Positions 9,042-14,890 of a DNA stretch of 16,487 nt are shown here, one piece after another. The notes below the pieces were generated by a model, which saw nothing but the letters and a program-made list of their open reading frames with translations, did no database searches and was not told the origin of the DNA. The first letter of the stretch is position 1. The number at the start of each line of letters is the position of its first letter. The stretch lies in assembly GCA_007131625.1 (NCBI GenBank), contig SLQC01000204.1:1-16487 (forward strand), in the 5' to 3' direction. Made by a program: the position numbers and the translations under genes. This stretch comes from Balneolales bacterium (GTDB lineage: Bacteria; Bacteroidota; Rhodothermia; Balneolales; Natronogracilivirgulaceae).

Positions 9042-9932
9042 TCAGCCACCAAAACGATTAGCCCTAATACCATGAAACGGTACTTTTGCTTTAAAAAGAG
9101 AGCCTGACAGCGGGGTCTTGTTCAACTCCTCTTTGCTCATGTTTTCCCGGCAGGTAGTTATGAAAAGTTCATCCAGGTTTTCTCCTCCGAATGTACAGGA
9201 GGTCGGTTTTGGAACGGGTACCCGGATTTCAAATTCAGTGTTACCTGTTTCCGGGCTGATGCGGACAACCTTGCTGCCGGCGTACAGTGCTATCCACAAA
9301 AAGCCCTCGCTGTCTATCGACATACCATCGGGATACCCATCACGTTCATCTATGGTTCGAATAACAGATCTTTCTAAAAAATTACCCGTTTCTTCATCGT
9401 ATCGAAACGAGCAAATTTCCATGGTTGGCGTATCGATATAGTAAAACAATCCGGCTTCGGGGTTCCAGGCCAATCCGTTGGAAATCGTAATATCAGACAG
9501 CACCCGCTTAATCTGAAAATCAGTATTTAACCGATATAGACTTCCCTCTTTTTTCGATTGATCGTGTGCCATCGTTCCGGCCCAAAAACGTCCTAACGGA
9601 TCGCATTTTCCGTCGTTAAACCGGTTGCCGGGCCGATCGGGTTCCGGGTCCTTTATTTTTTCAATTTCACCGGATTGATCGTCAAATAGATAGAATCCAC
9701 TTTGCAGAGCCAGTACCAGGCCTTCTTTTCTCCTCAATGCTGCAGCCCCGATAAATTCACCGATCTCAAATACCTTGTTGGTCCGGTTCTGAGGTGAGTA
9801 TTGCATCAGATGTCCCGAGAGAATATCGACCCACCAAAGTTTCCCTGTCTTTTCATCCCAAACAGGGCCTTCCCCAAGATGGGCCTTATACTCAAATTCC
9901 AGTTCAGCGTCAATTTTTTGAATGGATTTCAT
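9042..9932 (-). CDS. SMP-30/gluconolactonase family sugar lactonase
   Basis: A six-bladed beta-propeller lactonase of about 296 residues that would open the sugar lactone made by a sugar 1-dehydrogenase. It shows the family's conserved stretches in order: HLGEGPVWDEKTGKLWWVDI (metal-ligand Glu21 from this start), NRFNDGKCDPLGRFWAGTM, ISNGLAWNPEAGLFYYIDT (metal-ligand Asn), and YPDGMSIDSEGFLWIALYAG (metal-ligand and catalytic Asp), then ELFITTCRENM near the end. I chose the ATG at 9932 because the family domain starts just after it. A GTG at 9989 would add 19 unconserved-looking residues and leave only an 18-base gap after the preceding SDR, so it cannot be excluded. The gene lies between an SDR and the dehydratase on one strand, which matches the lactonase step of an oxidative sugar pathway. 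The exact lactone is not predictable. Confidence 0.88.
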   Translation of the reverse strand: MKSIQKIDAELEFEYKAHLGEGPVWDEKTGKLWWVDILSGHLMQYSPQNRTNKVFEIGEFIGAAALRRKEGLVLALQSGFYLFDDQSGEIEKIKDPEPDRPGNRFNDGKCDPLGRFWAGTMAHDQSKKEGSLYRLNTDFQIKRVLSDITISNGLAWNPEAGLFYYIDTPTMEICSFRYDEETGNFLERSVIRTIDERDGYPDGMSIDSEGFLWIALYAGSKVVRISPETGNTEFEIRVPVPKPTSCTFGGENLDELFITTCRENMSKEELNKTPLSGSLFKAKVPFHGIRANRFGG

Positions 9933-10007
9933 ATTTACATGGCTAAACAATTCTGGATCATCTTTATTACGATTCGGAATTGACTGCACATAGTAACAGA
10001 CATAGAA

Positions 10008-10778
10008 TCAAGATTTTTTACTGCCGGCAACTCTAATCCCGATCCCACCGTCAATCCTGATTGGCTGGCCGGTAATAAAGGATCCTTTGTCACTCGCAAC
10101 AAACGCTGCCAGTTCTCCGATCTCTTCCTGTTCAGCCATCCGTTCCACCAGGTGCAAATCGATTGTTTCCTGCCGAACCAGGTCTGGATCGGGCGATTGA
10201 CTGAACGCTTCACGATTCAGCGGCGTGTCCACGCCTCCCGGGCATATAGCCACTGATCGGATTTCCGGGGCATATTCCACGGCAATACTGCGCGTCAGGC
10301 CTATCAATGCAGATTTGGAGGTTGCATAGGCCGCTACATTCTGCTGAGTTACAAACGCCTGAACACTCGACATATTAACAACGACACCTTTGCCCCTCTT
10401 TTGCATTTCGGGTATAGCGTATTTGGCACAAAAAAATGCACCTTTCACATTAACATCCAGGGTGCGATCCCATTGCTCTTCACTTGTCTGTGTTACCGAA
10501 GCATATATCAAAATGCCTGCGTTGTTGACAAGTACATCCACAGCGCCAAAATCAACGACTACCTGCCCGATCGTTTTTTTAACTTGTTTTTCATTCGATA
10601 TGTCACACTTATAAAACCTGGCACGCTCACCAAGTTCACCGGCGAGTAACTTGCCCGCATCCTCATCGACATCCAGAATGGCAATATTGCCGTTTTCCCG
10701 GTGAAAAACCCGTGCACAACCTTCTCCAATCCCTTTGGCTCCCCCTGTTATAATGATGGTTTTGTTTGAAAAAGGCAT
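10008..10778 (-). CDS. Short-chain dehydrogenase/reductase (likely sugar or sugar-acid dehydrogenase)
   Basis: A cytosolic NAD(P)-dependent classical SDR of 256 residues, the usual length. The Rossmann motif is TGGAKGIG (11-18), and Asp36 after the second strand (AILDVDEDAG) favours NAD+ over NADP+. NNAG is at 85-88, and the catalytic tetrad is Asn110, Ser138, Tyr151 and Lys155 (YATSK). ICPGGVDTPL and the C-terminal GQPIRIDGG follow the family pattern. It lies 22 bases after the FAH-family gene and just before the lactonase gene, all on the minus strand. In this setting it may be the sugar 1-dehydrogenase that makes the lactone, or a second sugar-acid dehydrogenase; sequence alone does not decide. 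The start ATG at 10778 fits the family's N-terminus. Confidence 0.88.
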   Translation of the reverse strand: MPFSNKTIIITGGAKGIGEGCARVFHRENGNIAILDVDEDAGKLLAGELGERARFYKCDISNEKQVKKTIGQVVVDFGAVDVLVNNAGILIYASVTQTSEEQWDRTLDVNVKGAFFCAKYAIPEMQKRGKGVVVNMSSVQAFVTQQNVAAYATSKSALIGLTRSIAVEYAPEIRSVAICPGGVDTPLNREAFSQSPDPDLVRQETIDLHLVERMAEQEEIGELAAFVASDKGSFITGQPIRIDGGIGIRVAGSKKS

Positions 10779-10800
10779 GGTTCAGTGTATGATTAAGATT

Positions 10801-11658
10801 TCAGGATCCGTATTCGTGAATTTGTTGCTTCATGGACCCGAGATTGTCGATTCCAAGTTCAACCTCATCACCCGGATTGAGATACTGTGGCGGATTGAAA
10901 CCCAGGCCAACACCGGCCGGTGTTCCGGTGGAGATGATATCACCGGGATGCAGTGTCATAAAATTTGAGATATAGCTGACCAGGAACGGGATACCAAAGA
11001 TTAAATCACTGGTGTTGCCGTCCTGCTTCATTTCTCCGTTCACCTTCAGCCAGAGTCCAAGGTTGTCTACGTCATCTATCTCGTCCTTCGTCACCAGCCA
11101 GGGGCCGATCGGGGCGAAAGTATCACAACTTTTACCCTTCACCCACTGGCCTCCGCGTTCCAGCTGAAAAGACCGCTCACTGTAATCATTGTGCACACAG
11201 TATCCAGCTACATAGTTCATAGCTGTTTCTTCGGAAACATAGGACGCCTTTGTCCCGATGACAACCGCCAACTCAACCTCCCAATCCGATTTCTTGCTGC
11301 CCTTCGGGATGATCATATCGTCATTCGGCCCGACGATCGCCGAAGTCGCTTTGAAAAACAAGATCGGTTCCTGAGGAATATCCATACCTCCTTCCTTGGC
11401 ATGATCGGCGTAATTCAACCCAACACAAACGATTTTACCCGTACCGGCAACTGGTGGCCCCAGCCTTTGAGATGCATCAGCCACTTTTTTTTCATCAGAC
11501 GGTTCGTTATACCAGTTTCGCAATTTCTTCAGGCCATCACCTTCAAAAAATTCAGGTGTAAAGTCGCCAGCCACGGCACTTGCATCAAGCCATTGATTTT
11601 GTTCATCTATGATACCCGGTTTTTCTTTTCCGGGCGCACCGAATCGAATTAATTTCAT
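10801..11658 (-). CDS. Fumarylacetoacetate hydrolase family enzyme (2,4-diketo-3-deoxy sugar-acid hydrolase-like)
   Basis: A metal-dependent hydrolase of 285 residues with the small N-terminal domain (1-70) and FAH catalytic fold of the 2,4-didehydro-3-deoxy-L-rhamnonate / L-fuconate hydrolases, which cut a 2,4-diketo acid to pyruvate plus lactate. Visible family marks are IVCVGLNYADHAKE (76-89), metal ligands Glu127 and Glu129 (DWEVELAVVIG) and Asp158 (VHNDYSER), KGKSCDTFAPIGPWLVT, and ISTGTPAGVGLGFNPP near the end. Ureidoglycolate lyase and 5-oxopent-3-ene-dioate enzymes share this fold, but neighbouring lactonase, dehydratase and SDR genes point to the sugar-acid role. The ATG at 11658 gives the typical MKLIRFG start; there is no Shine-Dalgarno sequence. 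It follows a possible 40-codon ORF by 35 bases and precedes an SDR by 22. Confidence 0.9.
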   Translation of the reverse strand: MKLIRFGAPGKEKPGIIDEQNQWLDASAVAGDFTPEFFEGDGLKKLRNWYNEPSDEKKVADASQRLGPPVAGTGKIVCVGLNYADHAKEGGMDIPQEPILFFKATSAIVGPNDDMIIPKGSKKSDWEVELAVVIGTKASYVSEETAMNYVAGYCVHNDYSERSFQLERGGQWVKGKSCDTFAPIGPWLVTKDEIDDVDNLGLWLKVNGEMKQDGNTSDLIFGIPFLVSYISNFMTLHPGDIISTGTPAGVGLGFNPPQYLNPGDEVELGIDNLGSMKQQIHEYGS

Positions 11659-11693
11659 TGGATAGCCAGTTTTTACGATTACTTTTTTAGTTT

Positions 11694-11816
11694 CTAAAGA
11701 AATTTAAACCTTTCTGAATAGATAAATGGTTCAATCATTTTTTCTGTGTACACATTCCTTTTTGCCGGGATACCGTCTGAACTTGAGCTGTCAGCAACAA
11801 TCGGATCGTTCCACAT
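11694..11816 (-). CDS. Possible 40-residue ORF overlapping the preceding SDR stop codon
   Basis: The 157-base gap between the SDR and the FAH-family gene holds a 40-codon frame on the same strand. Its ATG (11816-11814) shares one base with the SDR stop, TGATG, the arrangement typical of translational coupling, and it ends with TAG at 11694. The peptide begins MWNDPIVADSSSSDGIP and is not a membrane segment or a signal peptide. I do not recognise it. A chance ORF or a decayed gene end is as likely as a real small protein, and there is no ribosome-binding sequence. Confidence 0.3.
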   Translation of the reverse strand: MWNDPIVADSSSSDGIPAKRNVYTEKMIEPFIYSERFKFL

Positions 11817-12613
11817 CAGGTGTTTAATGTAATAAAACCGCCGTCGATTGGGAAATTGGAACCGGTAACAAAAGAAGCTTCATCGGAACATAAATAGAGT
11901 GCCATGTGCGCAATTTCTTCAGCTTGTCCCATTCGTCCAATAGGCTGTGTCGCTGAAAGTTTATCAAACATCTCTTTTTCCTTGCCTGGATAGTTCTGCT
12001 TGAGGTATCCATCCACAAAAGGTGTATGAACCCTGGCAGGTGAAATGGCATTGCATCGGATCCCCTGCCGGATATAATCTTTGGCTATCGAATAGGTCAT
12101 AGTGAGCACAGCCCCTTTGCTCATGCTATAGGCAAACCGGTCGTCAATTCCCACTGAGGCCACAACCGATGCCATATTCAGAATCACACCACCACCGGTT
12201 TTTTTCATATGGCCGATCGCAGCATGCGAACAGTTATAAACTCCTTTTACATTAACCTGGTACACCCGGTCAAAGTCTGCTTCGCTCGTCTCCTCCAGCT
12301 TCCCGATATGGACAATACCCGCATTGTTTACCAAAATATCCAGCCGGCCGCTTTGCCGATAGACACCGTTCGTTACATCATGGATTTTTGTTTGGCTGCC
12401 AACATCTGCATGATGGTAGTACGCCTTGCCCCCCTGTTTTTCGATGCCATCAACCACTTCTGCACCGGCGTCATTATTAATGTCAAAAATATGTACTTCT
12501 GCACCATGACCGGCAAATACTTCCGCTATACTTCTTCCGATACCTTTGGAAGCACCGGTGATGACAGCCGTTTTACCTGATAGTGAAAACAGTTTCGAAT
12601 TATTTACAGACAA
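11816..12613 (-). CDS. Short-chain dehydrogenase/reductase, 2-keto-3-deoxy-L-fuconate 4-dehydrogenase-like
   Basis: A cytosolic classical SDR of 265 residues, likely the NAD+-dependent enzyme oxidising C4 of a 2-keto-3-deoxy sugar acid to the 2,4-diketo acid that the FAH-family enzyme then cleaves. Motifs: TGASKGIG (19-26), Asp44 in HIFDINND (NAD preference), NNAG (96-99), catalytic Asn121, Ser149, Tyr162 and Lys166 (YSMSK). RCNAISPARVHTPFVDGYL and SFVTGSNFPIDGGF at the end resemble the fuconate 4-dehydrogenase/DHRS6-like branch as I remember it; the substrate call is moderate. The only usable start is a TTG at 12613, since an in-frame TAA lies shortly upstream and no ATG or GTG follows before the Rossmann motif. 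It is the first gene of the catabolic cluster, so a rare start codon here may limit expression. Confidence 0.87.
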   Translation of the reverse strand: MSVNNSKLFSLSGKTAVITGASKGIGRSIAEVFAGHGAEVHIFDINNDAGAEVVDGIEKQGGKAYYHHADVGSQTKIHDVTNGVYRQSGRLDILVNNAGIVHIGKLEETSEADFDRVYQVNVKGVYNCSHAAIGHMKKTGGGVILNMASVVASVGIDDRFAYSMSKGAVLTMTYSIAKDYIRQGIRCNAISPARVHTPFVDGYLKQNYPGKEKEMFDKLSATQPIGRMGQAEEIAHMALYLCSDEASFVTGSNFPIDGGFITLNT

Positions 12614-12644
12614 TGTTTTATTTTTTGAAATTGTGATTTAAAGT

Positions 12645-12666
12645 CCGGCCGATTGCGCCGGTTTTT
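12645..12666 (+). terminator. GC-rich hairpin with T-run, plus-strand orientation
   Basis: CCGGC (12645-12649) pairs with GCCGG (12657-12661) around a 7-base loop, followed on the plus strand by five T. It has the form of a short intrinsic terminator, yet no plus-strand gene precedes it; only antisense transcripts from the catabolic cluster would be stopped. On the minus strand it lies in the leader region about 30 bases before the SDR start and right after the blue-copper relic, so a leader-hairpin role is an alternative. Confidence 0.3.
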
Positions 12667-12667
12667 C

Positions 12668-12901
12668 TCATGTGAAAAAGCTGTGATGCTCAATTATCGA
12701 GCAAATCATCAGATTCCACCCTGTCAGCAAACCACGAATACTACCCCCCAAATTAATAGGGTGCCCGGGAAATGTGCAAACATACTGATATTCACCGGGA
12801 GTATGCGGAGCCTGAAAATAAATGGTTTCCAATGCTTTTGGCCCCAATACAGCCGTATAATACAATACATTATTATTTTCGGGTAGATAATTTTCATCTT
12901 T
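12668..12901 (-). pseudogene. Relic of a type-1 (blue) copper domain, azurin/plastocyanin-like C-terminus
   Basis: On the minus strand a frame that is open from just after a TAA (12904-12902) to a TGA (12670-12668) encodes a piece recognisable as the end of a cupredoxin. It reads ENYLPENNNVLYYTAVLGPK, then ETIYFQAPHTPGEYQYVCTF and PGHPINLGGSIRGLL. The PGEYxYxCTFPGH block is the copper-binding loop of azurin, plastocyanin and auracyanin-like domains, with the Cys and His ligands in place. The methionine ligand normally found a few residues after the His is missing. There is no good start codon (only a TTG at 12865), no signal peptide and no N-terminal strands carrying the first His ligand. About 18 unrelated residues follow the domain end. 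In Bacteroidota and relatives such domains often close larger secreted proteins, so this is probably a deletion remnant of a longer gene. Confidence 0.6.
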
Positions 12902-12930
12902 TTAGTAAAACACTTCGATAGTTATTCCAT

Positions 12931-12967
12931 TTAAAAAAACCCTGATCATTTTCCAATAATCAGGGTT
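12931..12967 (-). terminator. Intrinsic terminator on the minus strand inside the divergent spacer
   Basis: Read on the minus strand, AACCCTGAT (12967-12959) pairs with ATCAGGGTT (12946-12938). The stem extends by three further pairs after one mismatch to a four-base loop, and a run of seven T follows (12937-12931). This is a standard Rho-independent form. No recognised minus-strand gene ends before it: the next gene to the right is on the plus strand. It must therefore end a short unannotated transcript, act as an attenuator for the cluster at 12613, or be left over from a lost gene. Confidence 0.65.
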
Positions 12968-13067
12968 GAAATTGATGATGTATCTATTGAGATCAATAGA
13001 ATATGATTCCGGCTACGGAATGAATTGGTCGTATCATAAAGTATTTATGTTGCCGGCCCCCACCGGT
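12931..13067 (-). ncRNA. Candidate structured RNA: five consecutive hairpins ending in a terminator
   Basis: Within 137 bases there are five short dyads in a row. On the minus strand they are CCGG/CCGG with a 6-base loop (13066-13053), CATAAA/TTTATG with a 3-base loop (13049-13035), ATTCCG/CGGAAT with a 4-base loop (13021-13006), TCTATTGA/TCAATAGA with a 2-base centre (13000-12983), and the terminator stem (12967-12938) with its T-run. All except the first have perfect arms of six or more bases. The T-run gives the array a direction. I match it to no known RNA family. The alternative is a set of protein-binding operators for the divergent genes on either side. Confidence 0.3.
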
Positions 13068-13104
13068 CGCTTTTGTACAAAATTATTGCCTGGCTTTCCT
13101 TTCC

Positions 13105-13132
13105 TTGTTTGTTGCTTTTCATTTCTTATAAT
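13105..13132 (+). promoter_or_regulatory. Likely promoter of the divergent SDR gene
   Basis: TTGTTT (13105-13110) and a consensus TATAAT (13127-13132) are separated by 16 bases, upstream of the SDR start at 13178 with an expected leader of about 38 bases. The -10 is perfect and the -35 is weak. The complement of the same AT-rich stretch reads TATTAT on the minus strand, so a promoter in the other direction, toward the hairpin array, is also possible. Confidence 0.45.
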
Positions 13133-13177
13133 ACAATTGAATCGCATCATACCCTGTAAATAAACCTGTTTTGTAGA

Positions 13178-13957
13178 ATGCGTTTAAAAAGCAAGATCCT
13201 CATTATAACCGGAAGTACGACCGGCATTGGCAAGGCAATTGCAGAAAGATGTGTAACCGAAGGGGCAAAAGTTGTGATACATGGCCTGGAAAAAAATCTA
13301 GGTGAGGAGGTCACAAAAAAAATCGGTTTGGAAAATGTAACCCTGCCTATCCAGGACATTACCGAAGCAGACGCTGCTGAAAATCTCGTTCGAATTGCTC
13401 TTGAGAAATTCGGCAGGTTAGATGCAATTGTTAACAACGCAGCTGCTGTGGAGGCATCAAATATTCATACAATTGATTTAACCGCATTCCGCCGAATTCT
13501 GGAAACTAATACACTTGCACCATTCGCCTTGATCAAGGAGGCTTTACCCGAACTCCGGAAAACCAGGGGTTGTGTACTGAACATCGGGTCTGTCAATGCC
13601 TGGAGCGGTGAAGAAAACCTGTTCGGGTACAGCGTCTCGAAAGGTGCACTTATGACGATGACCCGCAATCTGGGCGATTCACTGCATAGAACTGAAGGTA
13701 TACGCGTGAATCAGATTAACCCGGGATGGGTCCTTACTGAAAATGAAGCCAAACGGAAAAAAGAGCACGGACTCTCGCAAGACTGGTACAAACAGATTCC
13801 AGTGGAATATGCTCCGGCGGGACGCATTATAAAACCGGAAGAAATGGCGGCAGCGGCAATTTACTGGTTATCTGACGAAAGCGGGCCTATTAGCGGACAA
13901 GTTGTGGACCTGGAGCAATACCCGCTTATTGGCCGAAATGACCCAAAAGACTTTTAA
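13178..13957 (+). CDS. Short-chain dehydrogenase/reductase with NNAA variant, divergent from the catabolic cluster
   Basis: A cytosolic classical SDR of 259 residues. The nucleotide-binding motif is TGSTTGIG (11-18). The structural NNAG motif reads NNAA (86-89), a known but less common variant. The catalytic tetrad is intact: Asn111, Ser138, Tyr151 and Lys155 (YSVSK). INPGWVLTENE marks the usual substrate-loop entry, and the tail DLEQYPLIGRN replaces the common IDGG ending, so the C-terminal contact with the active site differs from the two SDRs at 10.0 and 11.8 kb. It may be the sugar 1-dehydrogenase of the pathway, given its position facing the cluster across the 564-base spacer, but its substrate cannot be read. 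The ATG at 13178 has no Shine-Dalgarno sequence; a sigma70-like promoter lies about 45 bases upstream. Confidence 0.87.
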   Translation: MRLKSKILIITGSTTGIGKAIAERCVTEGAKVVIHGLEKNLGEEVTKKIGLENVTLPIQDITEADAAENLVRIALEKFGRLDAIVNNAAAVEASNIHTIDLTAFRRILETNTLAPFALIKEALPELRKTRGCVLNIGSVNAWSGEENLFGYSVSKGALMTMTRNLGDSLHRTEGIRVNQINPGWVLTENEAKRKKEHGLSQDWYKQIPVEYAPAGRIIKPEEMAAAAIYWLSDESGPISGQVVDLEQYPLIGRNDPKDF

Positions 13958-13978
13958 TGCAACCCTTACATCCGGCAA

Positions 13979-14028
13979 TTTCACACTCGTAATACTACGG
14001 TGAGGTGAAACCGTTCAATCATTTTTTT
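13979..14028 (+). terminator. Weak terminator candidate after the third SDR
   Basis: In the 168-base spacer 13958-14125, TTTCAC (13979-13984) and CTC (13986-13988) pair with GAG (14002-14004) and GTGAAA (14005-14010), with one bulged A. A run of seven T starts 11 bases later (14022-14028). The gap before the T-run is longer than usual, so the call is weak. The rest of the spacer is AT-rich, with small dyads at 14063-14077 and 14110-14124 and no gene. Confidence 0.3.
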
Positions 14029-14125
14029 CAATCTATAATCATGCGATTCGGGCGAAATCCAATCCAATGTAATTGGAAAGAAATATATTATAGTCGAAAA
14101 GCAAATGCTTATAATTTAATTATAG

Positions 14126-14890
14126 TTATTCTTCCTGAAAACCACCCAGATACACCTTCTGCAGACGCGGGTCTTCGCGAACCTCTTCGGCCTTGCCCTC
14201 CAAGACAATGGAGCCGGTTTCAATCAGATATGCCCTGTCGGCCAGCCGCAGAGCCATATTGGCATTCTGTTCTACCAGCAGAAGGGTTAATTTCTCTTCA
14301 CTGCGAATTCGTTCGATGATCTCAAATACTTCCCTGACCAGTTTCGGTGCAAGTCCCATCGAAGGTTCATCAAGCAGCAATACACGGGGCTTGCCCAGCA
14401 GGGCCCGCCCGATCACCAGCATTTGCTGCTCACCACCCGAAAGGTAACCGGCCTGGGTATGAAGGCGGTCGGCAAGCTGGGGAAAGTATTCGAATATCCG
14501 ATCCATCTCGCGGGGAACTCCTTCCCGGTCTTTCCGTGTATAGGCCCCCATCAACAGATTATCGCGAACGCTAAGGTCCGGAAACACATACCGGCCTTCC
14601 AACACGTGAACAACACCTCTAGGGACCATCACATGAGGTGGGGAACCGGTAACATCCTCCCCGTCCAGTAGGACCTGTCCGCCGGTAATTCGGCCTTCTC
14701 CCTGCAACATTCCCGATAGCGCCTTCAGCGTCGTGGTTTTGCCGGCACCATTGGCTCCCAGCAGGGCTACACACTCTTTCTCATGTACGTACAGGCTCAC
14801 ATCGTGCAAGACCCGGACGACGTCCTGGTAGGCAGCTTCCAGGCCGACAACCTCCAGGGCCGGCTCATGCGTGTGGTCCTTTGAGTTCAC
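14126..14890 (-). CDS. livF: Branched-chain amino-acid-type ABC transporter ATPase (LivF)
   Basis: A cytosolic ATPase subunit of a Liv/urea-type importer, 254 residues. Walker A is GANGAGKTT (45-53), the ABC signature LSGGEQQ (150-156), Walker B RVLLLDEP (169-176), followed by GLAPKLVREVFEIIERI and VEQNANMALRLADRAYLIETG, the hallmark of LivF rather than LivG. I chose the GTG at 14890 because it shares one base with the stop of the upstream binding-protein gene (TAGTG) and is preceded by GGAGG four bases away, one of the few clear Shine-Dalgarno sequences in the window. An ATG at 14914 would add eight residues inside the upstream gene. It is the last gene of the operon. The transported solute is set by the binding protein and unknown; such systems also carry urea, aromatic acids and amides. 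Confidence 0.93.
   Translation of the reverse strand: MNSKDHTHEPALEVVGLEAAYQDVVRVLHDVSLYVHEKECVALLGANGAGKTTTLKALSGMLQGEGRITGGQVLLDGEDVTGSPPHVMVPRGVVHVLEGRYVFPDLSVRDNLLMGAYTRKDREGVPREMDRIFEYFPQLADRLHTQAGYLSGGEQQMLVIGRALLGKPRVLLLDEPSMGLAPKLVREVFEIIERIRSEEKLTLLLVEQNANMALRLADRAYLIETGSIVLEGKAEEVREDPRLQKVYLGGFQEE

Noticed and set aside
12966..13163. A 65-codon plus-strand frame with a hydrophobic C-terminal half in the divergent spacer
   Set aside because: It runs through the hairpin array and the likely SDR promoter and has no ribosome site; a chance frame is more likely than a small membrane protein.
14063..14077. TCCAAT/ATTGGA dyad in the spacer after the third SDR
   Set aside because: A six-base arm with a three-base loop, isolated and with no T-run or nearby start; likely chance.
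14110..14124. AT-only palindrome just after the LivF stop
   Set aside because: A 15-base dyad made only of A and T in an AT-rich spacer, with no T-run on the relevant strand; too weak for a terminator call.
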